A stretch of DNA of 64,000 nt from an uncultured Pelagibacteraceae bacterium (GTDB taxonomy: Bacteria > Pseudomonadota > Alphaproteobacteria > Pelagibacterales > Pelagibacteraceae). Of this stretch, positions 28,142 to 37,691 are shown one piece after another (the first letter of the stretch is position 1; each line of letters starts with the position of its first letter). The notes under the pieces were generated by a model, which was not told the origin of the DNA, did not search any database, and was given only the letters and a program-made list of their open reading frames with translations. The stretch spans positions 1-64,000 of the forward strand of contig CACLKP010000001.1 of NCBI GenBank assembly GCA_902607585.1. Reading direction: 5' to 3'. Position numbers and translations under genes: made by a program.

Positions 28142-28705
28142 ATGGATATGAAAAAAGTTAAATTTACGCAAATGAAAGACGGCACAAAAGAAGATTACCT
28201 TCTTTTAGAAAAACATGAAAAAAAATTTATAGAAGAAACACCGTCACGAATATTAAAATATATGAGTAGCTTAACTTCGACTATCGAAGGTTATCAAGTA
28301 TCAAGATTAGAACATTCACTTCAATCAGCCACTAGAGCTTTACAAGATAAAGCTGAAGATGAAATGATTGTTGCAGCTTTATTACACGATATTGGAGACG
28401 AACTAGCATTTCATAATCATTCTGAATTTGCTGCGGCTGTTTTAAAACCTTATGTAAGTGAAAAAACTCACTGGATAGTAGAAAAGCATGGAATTTTTCA
28501 ATTGTACTATTACGCTCATCATCTAGGATATAATAAAAATGAAAGAGAAAGTTATAAGGGACACAAATATTACAAAGATACAATTGATTTTTGTGAAAAC
28601 TGGGATCAAAAATCATTTGATCCTAACTTTAAATCATTAACTCTTAAAGATTTTGATCCTTACGTTAAAAAAATATTTAACAGAACGCCATATGCGCAAA
28701 TTTAA
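28142..28705 (+). CDS. HD-domain protein (predicted phosphohydrolase/oxygenase fold)
   Basis: LEHSLQSATRAL...AALLHDIGDELAFHNHSEFAAAVL...VEKHGIFQLYYYAHHLG. Confidence 0.85.
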   Translation: MDMKKVKFTQMKDGTKEDYLLLEKHEKKFIEETPSRILKYMSSLTSTIEGYQVSRLEHSLQSATRALQDKAEDEMIVAALLHDIGDELAFHNHSEFAAAVLKPYVSEKTHWIVEKHGIFQLYYYAHHLGYNKNERESYKGHKYYKDTIDFCENWDQKSFDPNFKSLTLKDFDPYVKKIFNRTPYAQI

Positions 28706-29073
28706 ATACCTTTCTGAATTGCAGAATAAATAGCTTCTTTATCTGTTTGCCCAACTATACGAGCAGCCTCATCACTCCCTTTATAAACAACAATAGTAGT
28801 CCAAAATTTAATGCCTAGTTTTTGAGCTATATCTTTATTTTTGCTTTGTTCGTAGCTTAAAAAAACAATATCTTTAAATTCTTTTTCAGCTTGATCTAAA
28901 ATTTTGGTTTGTTTGTTGCATGTACCGCACCAAACTTCATAGGAATTGACAACTATTGTTTTTCCGGAAGCTTTTGCGTTTTCGAAAACTTCCTCTGAAA
29001 AATTAGTCTTCTTTTCAACTGCATTTGCTGATAAGCAAACAAATAAAAATATAGTAACAAATAATTTCCTCAT
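28702..29073 (-). CDS. Thioredoxin-fold periplasmic protein
   Basis: Signal peptide; NSYEVWCGTCNKQTKILDQAEKEF. Confidence 0.8.
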   Translation of the reverse strand: MRKLFVTIFLFVCLSANAVEKKTNFSEEVFENAKASGKTIVVNSYEVWCGTCNKQTKILDQAEKEFKDIVFLSYEQSKNKDIAQKLGIKFWTTIVVYKGSDEAARIVGQTDKEAIYSAIQKGI

Positions 29074-29151
29074 AACTTTTTATAACATATTTAGCTTATT
29101 TTTGATTGTCTTATTGCCTTAAAAAAGTGTTAATCTTCTGTTAAATTGCAA

Positions 29152-29745
29152 ATGATGAACGAATATATAAAATCTATTATGAGTCGGGATCCTGCTGCTA
29201 AATCTAGTCTAAGCATAATATTGACTTATCCTGGGGTTAAAGCAATTTTTTTTCATCGAATAGCAAATTTTTTCTCTAAAGCTGGATTTGCTTTAATTGC
29301 AAGAATCGTTTCCCAATTTTCAAGATTTCTAACTGGAATAGAAATACACCCGGCAGCAAAGATAGGGAAAAACTTTTTTATTGATCATGGAATGGGTGTA
29401 GTTATAGGAGAAACTTCTGAAATTGAAGATAACGTAACTCTTTACCATTCCGTCACTCTTGGAGGAATATCACCTAGTATTAATTCAGGTGAACAAAGAG
29501 GAGTTAAACGTCATCCAACTTTAAAAAATAATGTTGTGGTAGGGTCTGGAGCACAAGTTTTAGGACCAATCATAGTTGCAGAGTTTGCTAAAATTGGTGC
29601 AAATGCTGTGGTCACACGTGATGTACCGGAGCATGCTATTATGGTTGGGGTGCCAGCAAAAAATATTAAAACCAAATCTGAGACTAAAGATACTTCATTT
29701 AAACCCTATGGGATTACTGATGAAGATGATATTCCTGCTTGTTAG
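29152..29745 (+). CDS. cysE: Serine O-acetyltransferase
   Basis: Hexapeptide repeats: [44 protein letters not shown]. Track start (TTG at 29146) replaced by ATG. Confidence 0.93.
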   Translation: MMNEYIKSIMSRDPAAKSSLSIILTYPGVKAIFFHRIANFFSKAGFALIARIVSQFSRFLTGIEIHPAAKIGKNFFIDHGMGVVIGETSEIEDNVTLYHSVTLGGISPSINSGEQRGVKRHPTLKNNVVVGSGAQVLGPIIVAEFAKIGANAVVTRDVPEHAIMVGVPAKNIKTKSETKDTSFKPYGITDEDDIPAC

Positions 29746-29773
29746 GGATATAAAATTTATGGATAGTGATTAA

Positions 29774-30775
29774 ATGAAAAATACATTCAACAATTTCGTT
29801 GATGGTATAGGAAATACGCCTCTCATTAGATTAAATGGTCCTTCAGAATTAACTGGTTGTAATATTTATGGAAAAGCTGAATTTTTAAACCCGGGTGGTT
29901 CAGTTAAAGATAGAGCAGCTTGGGCTTTAATCAAAGATGCGGAGGGAAAAAAATTAATCTCCAAGGGAGGAACTATTGTCGAAGGAACTGCAGGAAATAC
30001 TGGAATTGGATTATGCTTAATTGGAAATTCTAGGGGTTACAAAAGCATTATTGTAATGCCCGAAACTCAAACTCAAGAAAAAAAAGATATTCTCAAATCT
30101 ATTGGTGCTGACTTACGTTTAGTTCCGGCAAAACCTTATAAGGATCCAAATAATTATGTAAAATATTCAGGAAAACTTGCAGAGGATTTAAAAAAAAATA
30201 ATTCTCAAGGTGTGTTTTGGGCAAATCAATTTGACAATACTGCTAATCACAAAGGCCATTACGAAACAACTGGACCAGAAATTTGGGATCAAACAGAAGG
30301 TAAAGTTGATGCTTTTATTTGTGCCTCAGGAACGGGAGGAACCATCGCTGGAGTAGGTAAAGCGCTTAAGGAAAAAAATAAGAATATTAAAATTGTCCTA
30401 TCAGATCCAAAAGGATCTGCTCTTTATAATCACATCAAACATGATGAATTAAAAATAGAAGGAAAGTCAATTACTGAAGGTATAGGTTCCAGCCGTGTGA
30501 CTAAAAATTTTGAACAAGCTCCAATTGATGACGCATATTCCATAAATGATCATGATGCCTTAACAGTTTTGTTTGAATTATTGGAAAAAGAAGGTTTAAG
30601 TCTAGGCACAAGCACAGGTATCAATGTTGCTGGTGCTATAAAATTAGCCAATGATTTAGGTCCCAATCATACCATTGTAACAATTTTGTGTGATAAGTCT
30701 GATATATATCGCAGCAAGTTGTTCAATAAAAAATTTTTAACTGAAAAAGGGCTTCCTTGTCCAAAGTGGTTATAA
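29774..30775 (+). CDS. cysK: Cysteine synthase family PLP enzyme
   Basis: IGNTPLIRLN, NPGGSVKDRAAW, EGTAGNTGIGL, SGTGGTIAGVG. Confidence 0.9.
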   Translation: MKNTFNNFVDGIGNTPLIRLNGPSELTGCNIYGKAEFLNPGGSVKDRAAWALIKDAEGKKLISKGGTIVEGTAGNTGIGLCLIGNSRGYKSIIVMPETQTQEKKDILKSIGADLRLVPAKPYKDPNNYVKYSGKLAEDLKKNNSQGVFWANQFDNTANHKGHYETTGPEIWDQTEGKVDAFICASGTGGTIAGVGKALKEKNKNIKIVLSDPKGSALYNHIKHDELKIEGKSITEGIGSSRVTKNFEQAPIDDAYSINDHDALTVLFELLEKEGLSLGTSTGINVAGAIKLANDLGPNHTIVTILCDKSDIYRSKLFNKKFLTEKGLPCPKWL

Positions 30776-31138
30776 GCACGGTAAACCGTTATTTTTCCAA
30801 CCTTCACCTTCTTCACTTCCCATAAAACCATCAGAAATATTTATAGATTTATAATTTTCTCTGGATAACAGTTCTGCAGTAATTTGAGATCTTTCGCCTG
30901 ATGCACAAATAACCAAAACTTCATTGTCTTGATTAATATTGAAATTTTTAAATTCTTTTACAAAGTCGTAGAAAGCATCTCTTTTTATTTCCAAAAAATA
31001 GGTTTTTAATCCTATTTTATCTCCATCTGGTTTACCAATATTATCCCATTCTCCTTGTGTTCTCACATCTAGTAATACGCTCTTAGGATTATTTTTTACG
31101 TGATCCTTTAGCTCTTTACAGGTAATTTGTTTAATCAT
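30770..31138 (-). CDS. Rhodanese-like domain protein
   Basis: LLDVRTQGEWDNIG ... VLVICASGERSQITAELL. Confidence 0.92.
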   Translation of the reverse strand: MIKQITCKELKDHVKNNPKSVLLDVRTQGEWDNIGKPDGDKIGLKTYFLEIKRDAFYDFVKEFKNFNINQDNEVLVICASGERSQITAELLSRENYKSINISDGFMGSEEGEGWKNNGLPCL

Positions 31139-31148
31139 AATTTGTCTT

Positions 31149-31586
31149 TCATCTTCTAATAATTATTCTATTCACAAATTCTGTTAATAAAAATCCTCCT
31201 AGCAAGGATAATACAAAATATACCGAATAAGTATTTAATAATGCAAGAGATGATATTGCTGGGCCCGGACAAAATCCAGCCATACCCCACCCAACGCCAA
31301 ATATGCTAGAACCTATAATTAAATTTTTATCAATAGATTTTAAAGTTGGCATAGTAAAATTGTCAGCAAATAAAGGTTTATTTTTACTTCTAAATAAGAA
31401 AAATGCTGGAGCGCTTATAATAATAGCACCCATCATCACAAAAATTAAGGAAGGATCCCATAAACCAAATATATCAAGAAATCCTAAAACCTTTTCTGGA
31501 TTGATCATGTTAGAAACGGACAAACCAACACCAAAAATTATTCCACTTATAAAAGAAACAATTTTAGAAGCCATTTTTTTATCCAA
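31149..31586 (-). CDS. YeeE/YedE-type (DUF6691) membrane protein
   Basis: FISGIIFGVGLSVSNMINPEKVLGFLDIFGLWDPSL; GVGWGMAGFCPGPAI. Confidence 0.87.
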   Translation of the reverse strand: MDKKMASKIVSFISGIIFGVGLSVSNMINPEKVLGFLDIFGLWDPSLIFVMMGAIIISAPAFFLFRSKNKPLFADNFTMPTLKSIDKNLIIGSSIFGVGWGMAGFCPGPAISSLALLNTYSVYFVLSLLGGFLLTEFVNRIIIRR

Positions 31587-31992
31587 TCAACTTAACTGTA
31601 ATAATTGCTGTAATCATAAAAATGATCGTAGCTATAATAGATCTCACTGACAAAAGACTAATACCACAAATCCCATGTCCACTTGTACAACCTCTTCCAA
31701 TTTTTGTTCCTATGCCTACTAAAAAACCAGCAGTAATAATTATTGGTAGCGAGGAAGTTATTAAAAAAGGAATATCAATTTTTGTAAAAAATACATAAAA
31801 AATGGGCCCTAAAACTAATCCGATTATAAATAATAAATTATCAGTTCTGTTTTGTTTTGAAACAAGAGCAGCATTCACAATGCCACTAACACCCGCTAGT
31901 CGGCCGTTCCCAATAAAAAATATTATTACAGCAAAACCAATTATTATTCCTCCTAGGAAAGCAGATTGTGGTGTAAAATTTACAATATTCAT
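31579..31992 (-). CDS. YeeE/YedE family membrane protein
   Basis: GGIIIGFAVIIFFIGNGRLAGVSGI; GIGTKIGRGCTSGHGICGIS. Confidence 0.9.
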   Translation of the reverse strand: MNIVNFTPQSAFLGGIIIGFAVIIFFIGNGRLAGVSGIVNAALVSKQNRTDNLLFIIGLVLGPIFYVFFTKIDIPFLITSSLPIIITAGFLVGIGTKIGRGCTSGHGICGISLLSVRSIIATIIFMITAIITVKLIG

Positions 31993-32004
31993 ATTGTTTA
32001 ATCT

Positions 32005-33081
32005 TTAAGCTTTATCTTTATAATCTTTCTGATGTTTAGGAATTCTTTCATGAGTTCCAAACAAAAAATGATTAGACATTTTTTCTTTATATTTGCTAGC
32101 CGGAATTTTTAATCCAACCGCTTCTGCAACCTCTCTAATTAACATTGGATTTGCTCCACAGCAAACACCCAAATAATTTATACCAAGACCAAAGGCTTCC
32201 TTTGCAAATTTACCAATTTCATATCTATTGCATTGCATAGGATCCAGGGCTGTAGGAAATGGTGTTGCATGAGGTGTGTGACAGGCACATCCGTTATTAT
32301 CTGGTAGATTAAAAAAAGTTGGATGTTCTTTTGTTGTACGATAATTAACAGGCAAAGCAGCTACATGACATTTTAATGCTTTTCTAATTTCTTTAAGGTA
32401 AGGCATCATAGTAGCAGGGCCTCTAAAACAATTCATTCCCACCACATCTCCTCCTCTTTGTTCTAATTCTTTACAAGTATCTAAAATGGAAACACCATCT
32501 CTCATAATGTTTTCACCCATAGGAGCAATTGTAATAACACTGGGAAGTCCTGATTGTTTCATTGTTTTCAAAGCTGTGTAGGCTTCCTCTGCATAATAAA
32601 AAGTTTCACCAATTAATATATCTGCGCCCTCATCAACAGCCCATCCAACCATTTCTGAAAACATTTTTTCAACTTCTTTGTTTTGACTAGTGTCTTTATC
32701 ATTCCAAATATTTGAATTAGAAATGTTACCAGCCATCAAGTTAGGCTCAATTCCTTTTGGTGTATCGATAGCAACTTTTTTCGCTATTTTTAAAGCTGAT
32801 CTATTTAATGGCTCTAATAGTTCTTCTTTACCAATAACACGCATCTTTTCTCTGTGTCCATTATAAGTAAAAGCTTGAACGATGTCAGAGCCAGCATGTT
32901 GAAAATCTCTATGCAAATTTTCTAAAGCTTCTGGGTGGTCTAAAGAAACCATCGGAACAAATTCTCCGGATGCCATATATCCTCTTTTTTCAATTTCGAA
33001 AAGAAATCCTTCTGCACAAATCACAGGTCCTGAATTTAATCTTTCGATTAAATTTCTTTTTTTATCTTTATTATTACTCAT
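32005..33081 (-). CDS. bhmT: Betaine-homocysteine S-methyltransferase family protein
   Basis: Homocysteine S-methyltransferase: GETFYYAEEAYTAL, VGMNCFRGP, LGVCCGANPMLIRE. Start set to ATG 33081 with SD AAGGAGA; the track's GTG start (33120) lies in the structured leader. Confidence 0.9.
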   Translation of the reverse strand: MSNNKDKKRNLIERLNSGPVICAEGFLFEIEKRGYMASGEFVPMVSLDHPEALENLHRDFQHAGSDIVQAFTYNGHREKMRVIGKEELLEPLNRSALKIAKKVAIDTPKGIEPNLMAGNISNSNIWNDKDTSQNKEVEKMFSEMVGWAVDEGADILIGETFYYAEEAYTALKTMKQSGLPSVITIAPMGENIMRDGVSILDTCKELEQRGGDVVGMNCFRGPATMMPYLKEIRKALKCHVAALPVNYRTTKEHPTFFNLPDNNGCACHTPHATPFPTALDPMQCNRYEIGKFAKEAFGLGINYLGVCCGANPMLIREVAEAVGLKIPASKYKEKMSNHFLFGTHERIPKHQKDYKDKA

Positions 33082-33082
33082 T

Positions 33083-33124
33083 TTCTCCTTTTTAGTGCTT
33101 TGACAATATGTCAGGTGCACAATT
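33083..33124 (-). promoter_or_regulatory. SAM-V-like riboswitch overlapping the bhmT ribosome binding site
   Basis: Minus strand ..ttGUGCACCUGACAUAUUGUCAAAGCACUAAAAAGGAGaaaAUG: P1 GUGC/GCAC, UAUUG-CAA core, CUAAAAAGG containing the SD; CCU can pair with AGG. Confidence 0.65.
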
Positions 33125-33161
33125 TGGTTAAATACCTGGTTTTTAATTGAAATAAATTTTC

Positions 33162-33190
33162 AAAAAAAAACCACCGACTAAAGCGGTGGT
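33162..33190 (-). terminator. Rho-independent terminator in bhmT leader
   Basis: Minus strand ACCACCG-ctttagt-CGGTGGT then TTTTTTTT. Confidence 0.92.
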
Positions 33191-33200
33191 CAAGAAATGT

Positions 33201-33250
33201 CGCTTTAGCAGGATTTTTAAAGCGCCCGCAATCTGATTCAACTCGGCGCT
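33201..33250 (-). ncRNA. SAM-II-type S-adenosylmethionine riboswitch aptamer
   Basis: Minus strand AGCGCCGAGUUGAAUCAGAUUGCGGGCGCUUUAAAAAUCCUGCUAAAGCG; aligns across its length with the recalled SAM-II sequence CGCGCUGAUUUAACCGUAUUGCAAGCGCGUGAUAAAUGUAGCUAAAAAGG. Confidence 0.87.
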
Positions 33251-33258
33251 ATGTGTTA

Positions 33259-33287
33259 ATTAGACCATTCTAATGTATTATTGTCAA
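33259..33287 (-). promoter_or_regulatory. Sigma70-like promoter for bhmT
   Basis: Minus strand TTGACA-17 nt-TCTAAT immediately upstream of the aptamer. Confidence 0.8.
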
Positions 33288-33318
33288 ATACAATCTAAAT
33301 TAATTTAAAGGTTATAAC

Positions 33319-35265
33319 TTGAGTAATTTACTTAAAAACGAAAAGAGTCCTTATCTTAAACAACATGAGAATAATCCAGTCCACTGGTATCCATGGAATA
33401 AAAAAGCTTTAAATAAAGCTAAAGAACTAAAAAAACCTATTTTCTTAAGCGTAGGCTATGCAAGTTGCCATTGGTGTCATGTCATGGCACATGAAAGTTT
33501 TGAAGACAAAAATACTGCAGCTGTAATGAATGAAAAATTCGTTAATATAAAAGTGGATCGTGAAGAAAGACCAGATTTAGATAATGTATTCCAAAAAAGC
33601 TTGGCAATTTTAACGGGTACACCGGGTGGTTGGCCGTTATCGATGTTTTTAGATGAGAATGGAGTACCCTTTTCGGGCGGCACCTACTTTCCTCCTAAAG
33701 AAATGTATGGAAGGCCCTCATTTGTAAACATTCTTAATCAAGTTTCTGATTTCTATGCAAAAAATAAAGATAAAATTATCCAACAAGCTTCACAAATAAA
33801 AGATGTTTTCCAAAAAGATCAAAAAAAATCTTCTGTCATTGGCCAAAATTTAAATCCTCATCTTGAAGCTATGCTTAATTATATTGATTTTGAATGGGGT
33901 GGTTTTCAAGGAAGTCCAAAATTTCCACAGTTTTATGTATTTGAAAGTTTTTTACACTTTTATAAAAAAAATAAAAATAAAAAATTTTATGATGCTGTTA
34001 AAATTTTACTTAATAATGTCTGTTCAAGAGGATTATATGACCACTTGCTTGGAGGAATAGCTCGTTATTCAACAGACGACAGATGGATCGCTCCACATTT
34101 TGAAAAAATGCTTTATGACAATATTTTATTTATAAACTTATTGGGCCAATTTTACGTTCAAGAACCAAATGAATATTATAAAGAGAAACTTATACAAACC
34201 GTGGATTTCGTTAATAATTCATTTAAAAATAAAGAAAATCTTTTAGGATCTGCTTACGATGCAGATAGTGAAGGTGTGGAAGGCAAATATTATGTTTGGG
34301 ATGATAAAGAGTTAAGAATTATACTTGAAAAAGATTATGATCTTTTTGCTAAATACTATGACATTTCTGAAAATGGAAATTGGGAGGGAAAAAATATCCT
34401 AATTGAAAAAAGTATCAAGCCAACAAAAGAAGAAAATGAGAAATTGAAAAAAATAAAAAATAAGCTCTTAGATATAAGGGAAAAAAGACCAAAACCCTTT
34501 TTTGATGATAAAACCCAAATTGATTTAAATGCCTACTGGATAAGTACTTTAATTTTTGTTGCTGAAGTTTTTGATAAAGAAGAATGGAAAAAATTATCAT
34601 TATCAAATTATAATTTAATAAAAAATCTTACTAAGGATGAAGTATATCACTGTTACAAAGATAAAGACGGAGTAAAAGTTTTTCTTGATGATTATGCATA
34701 TCTTGCTCAACTTATGATTAATTTTTATGAGACCACTGGAGAAATTAATTATTTAGATGATGCAAAAAAAATAGTACAACAAACGTGGGATTTATTTTAT
34801 GATAAAGAAAATAAAATTCTTCAAAAAAATCCTATTAAACAGAATGATCTTTTTGTTCCGCCTTTAGATATAAATGACAGCAATATACCTAATGGTAACA
34901 GTGTATTTTTATTAAATTGCAAAAAACTTGAAGCAATAACTAACGATATTAAATGGCAAGGTATGACAAAAGAATTAATACAAAGTTTTCATTCATTTCT
35001 TAATTTAAAATCAACACAAATGACAAGCTATATTAAAAATTTAGACATGTGTGAAGAATTAACGACGTTTACTTTTTTTGGAGATATTAAAAAAATTAAA
35101 GAATTACAACAATTTGTTAAGAAAAATTATTTAAAATCCTCAACTTTAATTTACAAAGAAGATCCTAAAGAAAACTATTTAGTTGTTTGTAAAAACCAAA
35201 CCTGCTCGAATAAAATTAAAAGCATTGAAGAACTAAAATCTATTGCAAAAAATTATGTTATATAG
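33319..35265 (+). CDS. Thioredoxin domain-containing DUF255/YyaL family protein
   Basis: NLLKNEKSPYLKQHENNPVHWYPW; GYASCHWCHVMAHESFED; GGWPLSMFLDENGVPFSGGTYFPP. Confidence 0.95.
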   Translation: MSNLLKNEKSPYLKQHENNPVHWYPWNKKALNKAKELKKPIFLSVGYASCHWCHVMAHESFEDKNTAAVMNEKFVNIKVDREERPDLDNVFQKSLAILTGTPGGWPLSMFLDENGVPFSGGTYFPPKEMYGRPSFVNILNQVSDFYAKNKDKIIQQASQIKDVFQKDQKKSSVIGQNLNPHLEAMLNYIDFEWGGFQGSPKFPQFYVFESFLHFYKKNKNKKFYDAVKILLNNVCSRGLYDHLLGGIARYSTDDRWIAPHFEKMLYDNILFINLLGQFYVQEPNEYYKEKLIQTVDFVNNSFKNKENLLGSAYDADSEGVEGKYYVWDDKELRIILEKDYDLFAKYYDISENGNWEGKNILIEKSIKPTKEENEKLKKIKNKLLDIREKRPKPFFDDKTQIDLNAYWISTLIFVAEVFDKEEWKKLSLSNYNLIKNLTKDEVYHCYKDKDGVKVFLDDYAYLAQLMINFYETTGEINYLDDAKKIVQQTWDLFYDKENKILQKNPIKQNDLFVPPLDINDSNIPNGNSVFLLNCKKLEAITNDIKWQGMTKELIQSFHSFLNLKSTQMTSYIKNLDMCEELTTFTFFGDIKKIKELQQFVKKNYLKSSTLIYKEDPKENYLVVCKNQTCSNKIKSIEELKSIAKNYVI

Positions 35266-36112
35266 TGATCAAAAAAAAGGAATGTTGCTTGCCTTTACGG
35301 CAATCATGTTTATTACTCCAGATTCGCTTTTTATCAGATTGGCAAATCTTACATCTTGGAATCTGATTTTTTATAGAGGCTTTATCCCCTTTCTTGTTGT
35401 TTTTGTAGGTCTATTATTTGTTTATAAAACTAAATTTATTTCACAACTAATAGAAAATGGTTGGCATGGAATTGCTTACGCAAGCGTTTTTACCATAACA
35501 AATATCTTTTTTGTAATATCAATAGAAAACACCAATGTAGCCAATACACTAATTATGATTGCTTTAGCGCCTATGCTTTCTGCAGTAATTAGTTTTATTT
35601 TTTTAAAAGAAAACACAGATCAAAAAACATGGTTCGCCATAATTATTACTACATTAGCGGTGATCTACATTTTTAATGACTCCTTCGAAAGAGGTGATGT
35701 TTTGGGAAATTTTTTGGGATTAATTTGTGCTACAGGCTTAGCTGTTGGCGCAGTCATCATCAGATCTGCAAAAAAAATTAACCTTGTCCCCTCAGCAATG
35801 ATGGGTAAATTAATGGTAACACTAATTGCTCTTTTTTTTGCAGATAATTTAATTTTGAAAGGAAATGACACAATCATAATACCGCTTATGTGCATCATGT
35901 GTGTTGCAATACCTTTTGTTTTAATTACTTTAGCTCCTAGGTATATCAGTGCAGCTGAGGTCAACCTCTTCTTTTTGCTTGAAACTATATTAGGACCCAT
36001 TTGGGTTTGGTTGGTTATAAAGGAACAGCCCAGCACAGAAACAATCATTGGGGGAACTGTAATTATTGCTACAATTGCCATACATTCCGTTCTCAGCTTA
36101 AAAAAAACCTAA
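35243..36112 (+). CDS. EamA/DMT family permease
   Basis: NTNVANTLIMIALAPMLSAVISFIFLKE; 10 TM. Start overlaps the upstream gene. Confidence 0.87.
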   Translation: MQKIMLYSDQKKGMLLAFTAIMFITPDSLFIRLANLTSWNLIFYRGFIPFLVVFVGLLFVYKTKFISQLIENGWHGIAYASVFTITNIFFVISIENTNVANTLIMIALAPMLSAVISFIFLKENTDQKTWFAIIITTLAVIYIFNDSFERGDVLGNFLGLICATGLAVGAVIIRSAKKINLVPSAMMGKLMVTLIALFFADNLILKGNDTIIIPLMCIMCVAIPFVLITLAPRYISAAEVNLFFLLETILGPIWVWLVIKEQPSTETIIGGTVIIATIAIHSVLSLKKT

Positions 36113-36168
36113 TCTACTAAAATTACCCATTGCAATTATTATTCTGACAGCATACTTACTTTCCATCG

Positions 36169-37458
36169 ATGGGAAAATTACTACAAAACTCTTGGGCTCT
36201 TTTCACCGGCTACTTCGTGCTTATGGTTGCTCATGGATTCCAAGGAAACTTGCTTGGGGTCAGGTCTGTAATAGAGGATTTTAACTTCATAGCAGTGGGC
36301 ACAATGATGTCTGGATATTTTGTAGGATATTTTGCTGGAGCAAATACAATTCCTAAACTTGTAGGAAAAGTAGGACATATAAGAGTTTTTGCAGCTTTTG
36401 CATCAATGGCATCACTAAGTATTTTAATTCATGCAGTTTTCGTAAATCCAGTAGTGTGGACTTTTGGAAGGTTTATAACAGGTTTTAGTATTGTAGGTGT
36501 TTTTATCGTTATGGAAAGTTGGTTAAATGATCGAGCTAATAATAGAACACGTGGGCAGTTATTATCCATTTATATGTTTTTTAGTTTGATAGGATTATCA
36601 TTTGGAACTCTTTTATTAAATTTTAGCAGTCCTGAAAAATATGAACCATTTATATTAATTTCTTTATTGTTGTCTTTATCTTTAATTCCCATTCTGCTTA
36701 CGAAACGTAAAGCGCCTAAATTTAAAAAATTAGGATATATTGATATAAAAGGTTTATATAAAACTTCGCCACTAGGTACAGTAAGTATGTTCTGCACTGG
36801 AATTATACACTCAGCTCTATTTTCATTAGGAGCTGTTTATGCGGCTTCCATGAATTTTACTATTTTTGAAATATCTTTGTTAGTATTTGTGGTTACAGTT
36901 TCTGGTGGTGTATTTCAGTGGCCTGTAGGTTATTATTCCGACAAAAGTGATCGAAGAATAATAATAATTTTCTGCACCTTTTTTGCTGCACTATTTTGTT
37001 TTTTATCAATTTTCGCCTCTGGTACTTCATTAGAAAATATGTATATGGCAACAAGTGTAGGTGTAGATAAGATAATGTTTTTTATATATGTAGCTCTTTA
37101 TGCTGGAATGGCAATTCCATTGTTTACCCTAAATCTGGCTTATGTGAATGATTATATTCCTAAAGAAAAATTTGTTGCCGCTGGTGGAGGAATGCAAATT
37201 ATATTTGGAATGGGGGCTATGACTGGACCTATTCTCTGTTCATTGTTAATGATAAAATTTGGAACCAATGGATTTTTTGTTCATTTAGCAATTTTCCATT
37301 TAATTATTGGTGCCTTTGGTTTGTATAGAATAACTAAAAGAACTTACAAAGATAATCCAGAATCTACATTTACACCACTACCAAGAAATATTACTCCGCT
37401 AGGAATCGAGCTTGATCCAACAACCGGAGCAGATATATCAAGTTCTGATAAGAAATGA
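36169..37458 (+). CDS. MFS transporter
   Basis: 12-TM profile, GRFITGFSIVGVFIVMESWLNDRANNRTRGQLLSIYM. Confidence 0.9.
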   Translation: MGKLLQNSWALFTGYFVLMVAHGFQGNLLGVRSVIEDFNFIAVGTMMSGYFVGYFAGANTIPKLVGKVGHIRVFAAFASMASLSILIHAVFVNPVVWTFGRFITGFSIVGVFIVMESWLNDRANNRTRGQLLSIYMFFSLIGLSFGTLLLNFSSPEKYEPFILISLLLSLSLIPILLTKRKAPKFKKLGYIDIKGLYKTSPLGTVSMFCTGIIHSALFSLGAVYAASMNFTIFEISLLVFVVTVSGGVFQWPVGYYSDKSDRRIIIIFCTFFAALFCFLSIFASGTSLENMYMATSVGVDKIMFFIYVALYAGMAIPLFTLNLAYVNDYIPKEKFVAAGGGMQIIFGMGAMTGPILCSLLMIKFGTNGFFVHLAIFHLIIGAFGLYRITKRTYKDNPESTFTPLPRNITPLGIELDPTTGADISSSDKK

Positions 37459-37682
37459 ACAATGAAAATGCGTCTAAACTTTGGAAAATGATACAGGAAG
37501 CTGGTGATTATTTAAAAGGACAATTACCCGATCACCCTAATCATCCTAAAGGCAGAAATCCTTATGCCCACGTTGCAATATGCGTCAAATCAAAGTTTCA
37601 AAAAAGTTATAAGGATATTGAAGATGAAAAATTTCAAGAAGTTATTGATTACATTGAATTTTTAAAAAAAAATCCAAACTAA
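37455..37682 (+). CDS. Conserved hypothetical protein
   Basis: 75 aa, 4-nt overlap with MFS stop; GQLPDHPNHPKGRNPYAHVA. Confidence 0.65.
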   Translation: MNNENASKLWKMIQEAGDYLKGQLPDHPNHPKGRNPYAHVAICVKSKFQKSYKDIEDEKFQEVIDYIEFLKKNPN

Positions 37683-37691
37683 AAAATCTAA

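Noticed and set aside
28081-28185. N-terminal extension of the DMGDH ORF
   Set aside because: Overlaps the divergent HD gene; the FAD motif begins shortly after MPEDKIVSH at 28080.
31149-31992. Possible split gene: two adjacent YeeE/YedE ORFs
   Set aside because: Two-ORF arrangement is the normal state for this transporter pair; each has its own N-terminus and conserved GxxGxxxGxCxGP/SGHG-type motif.
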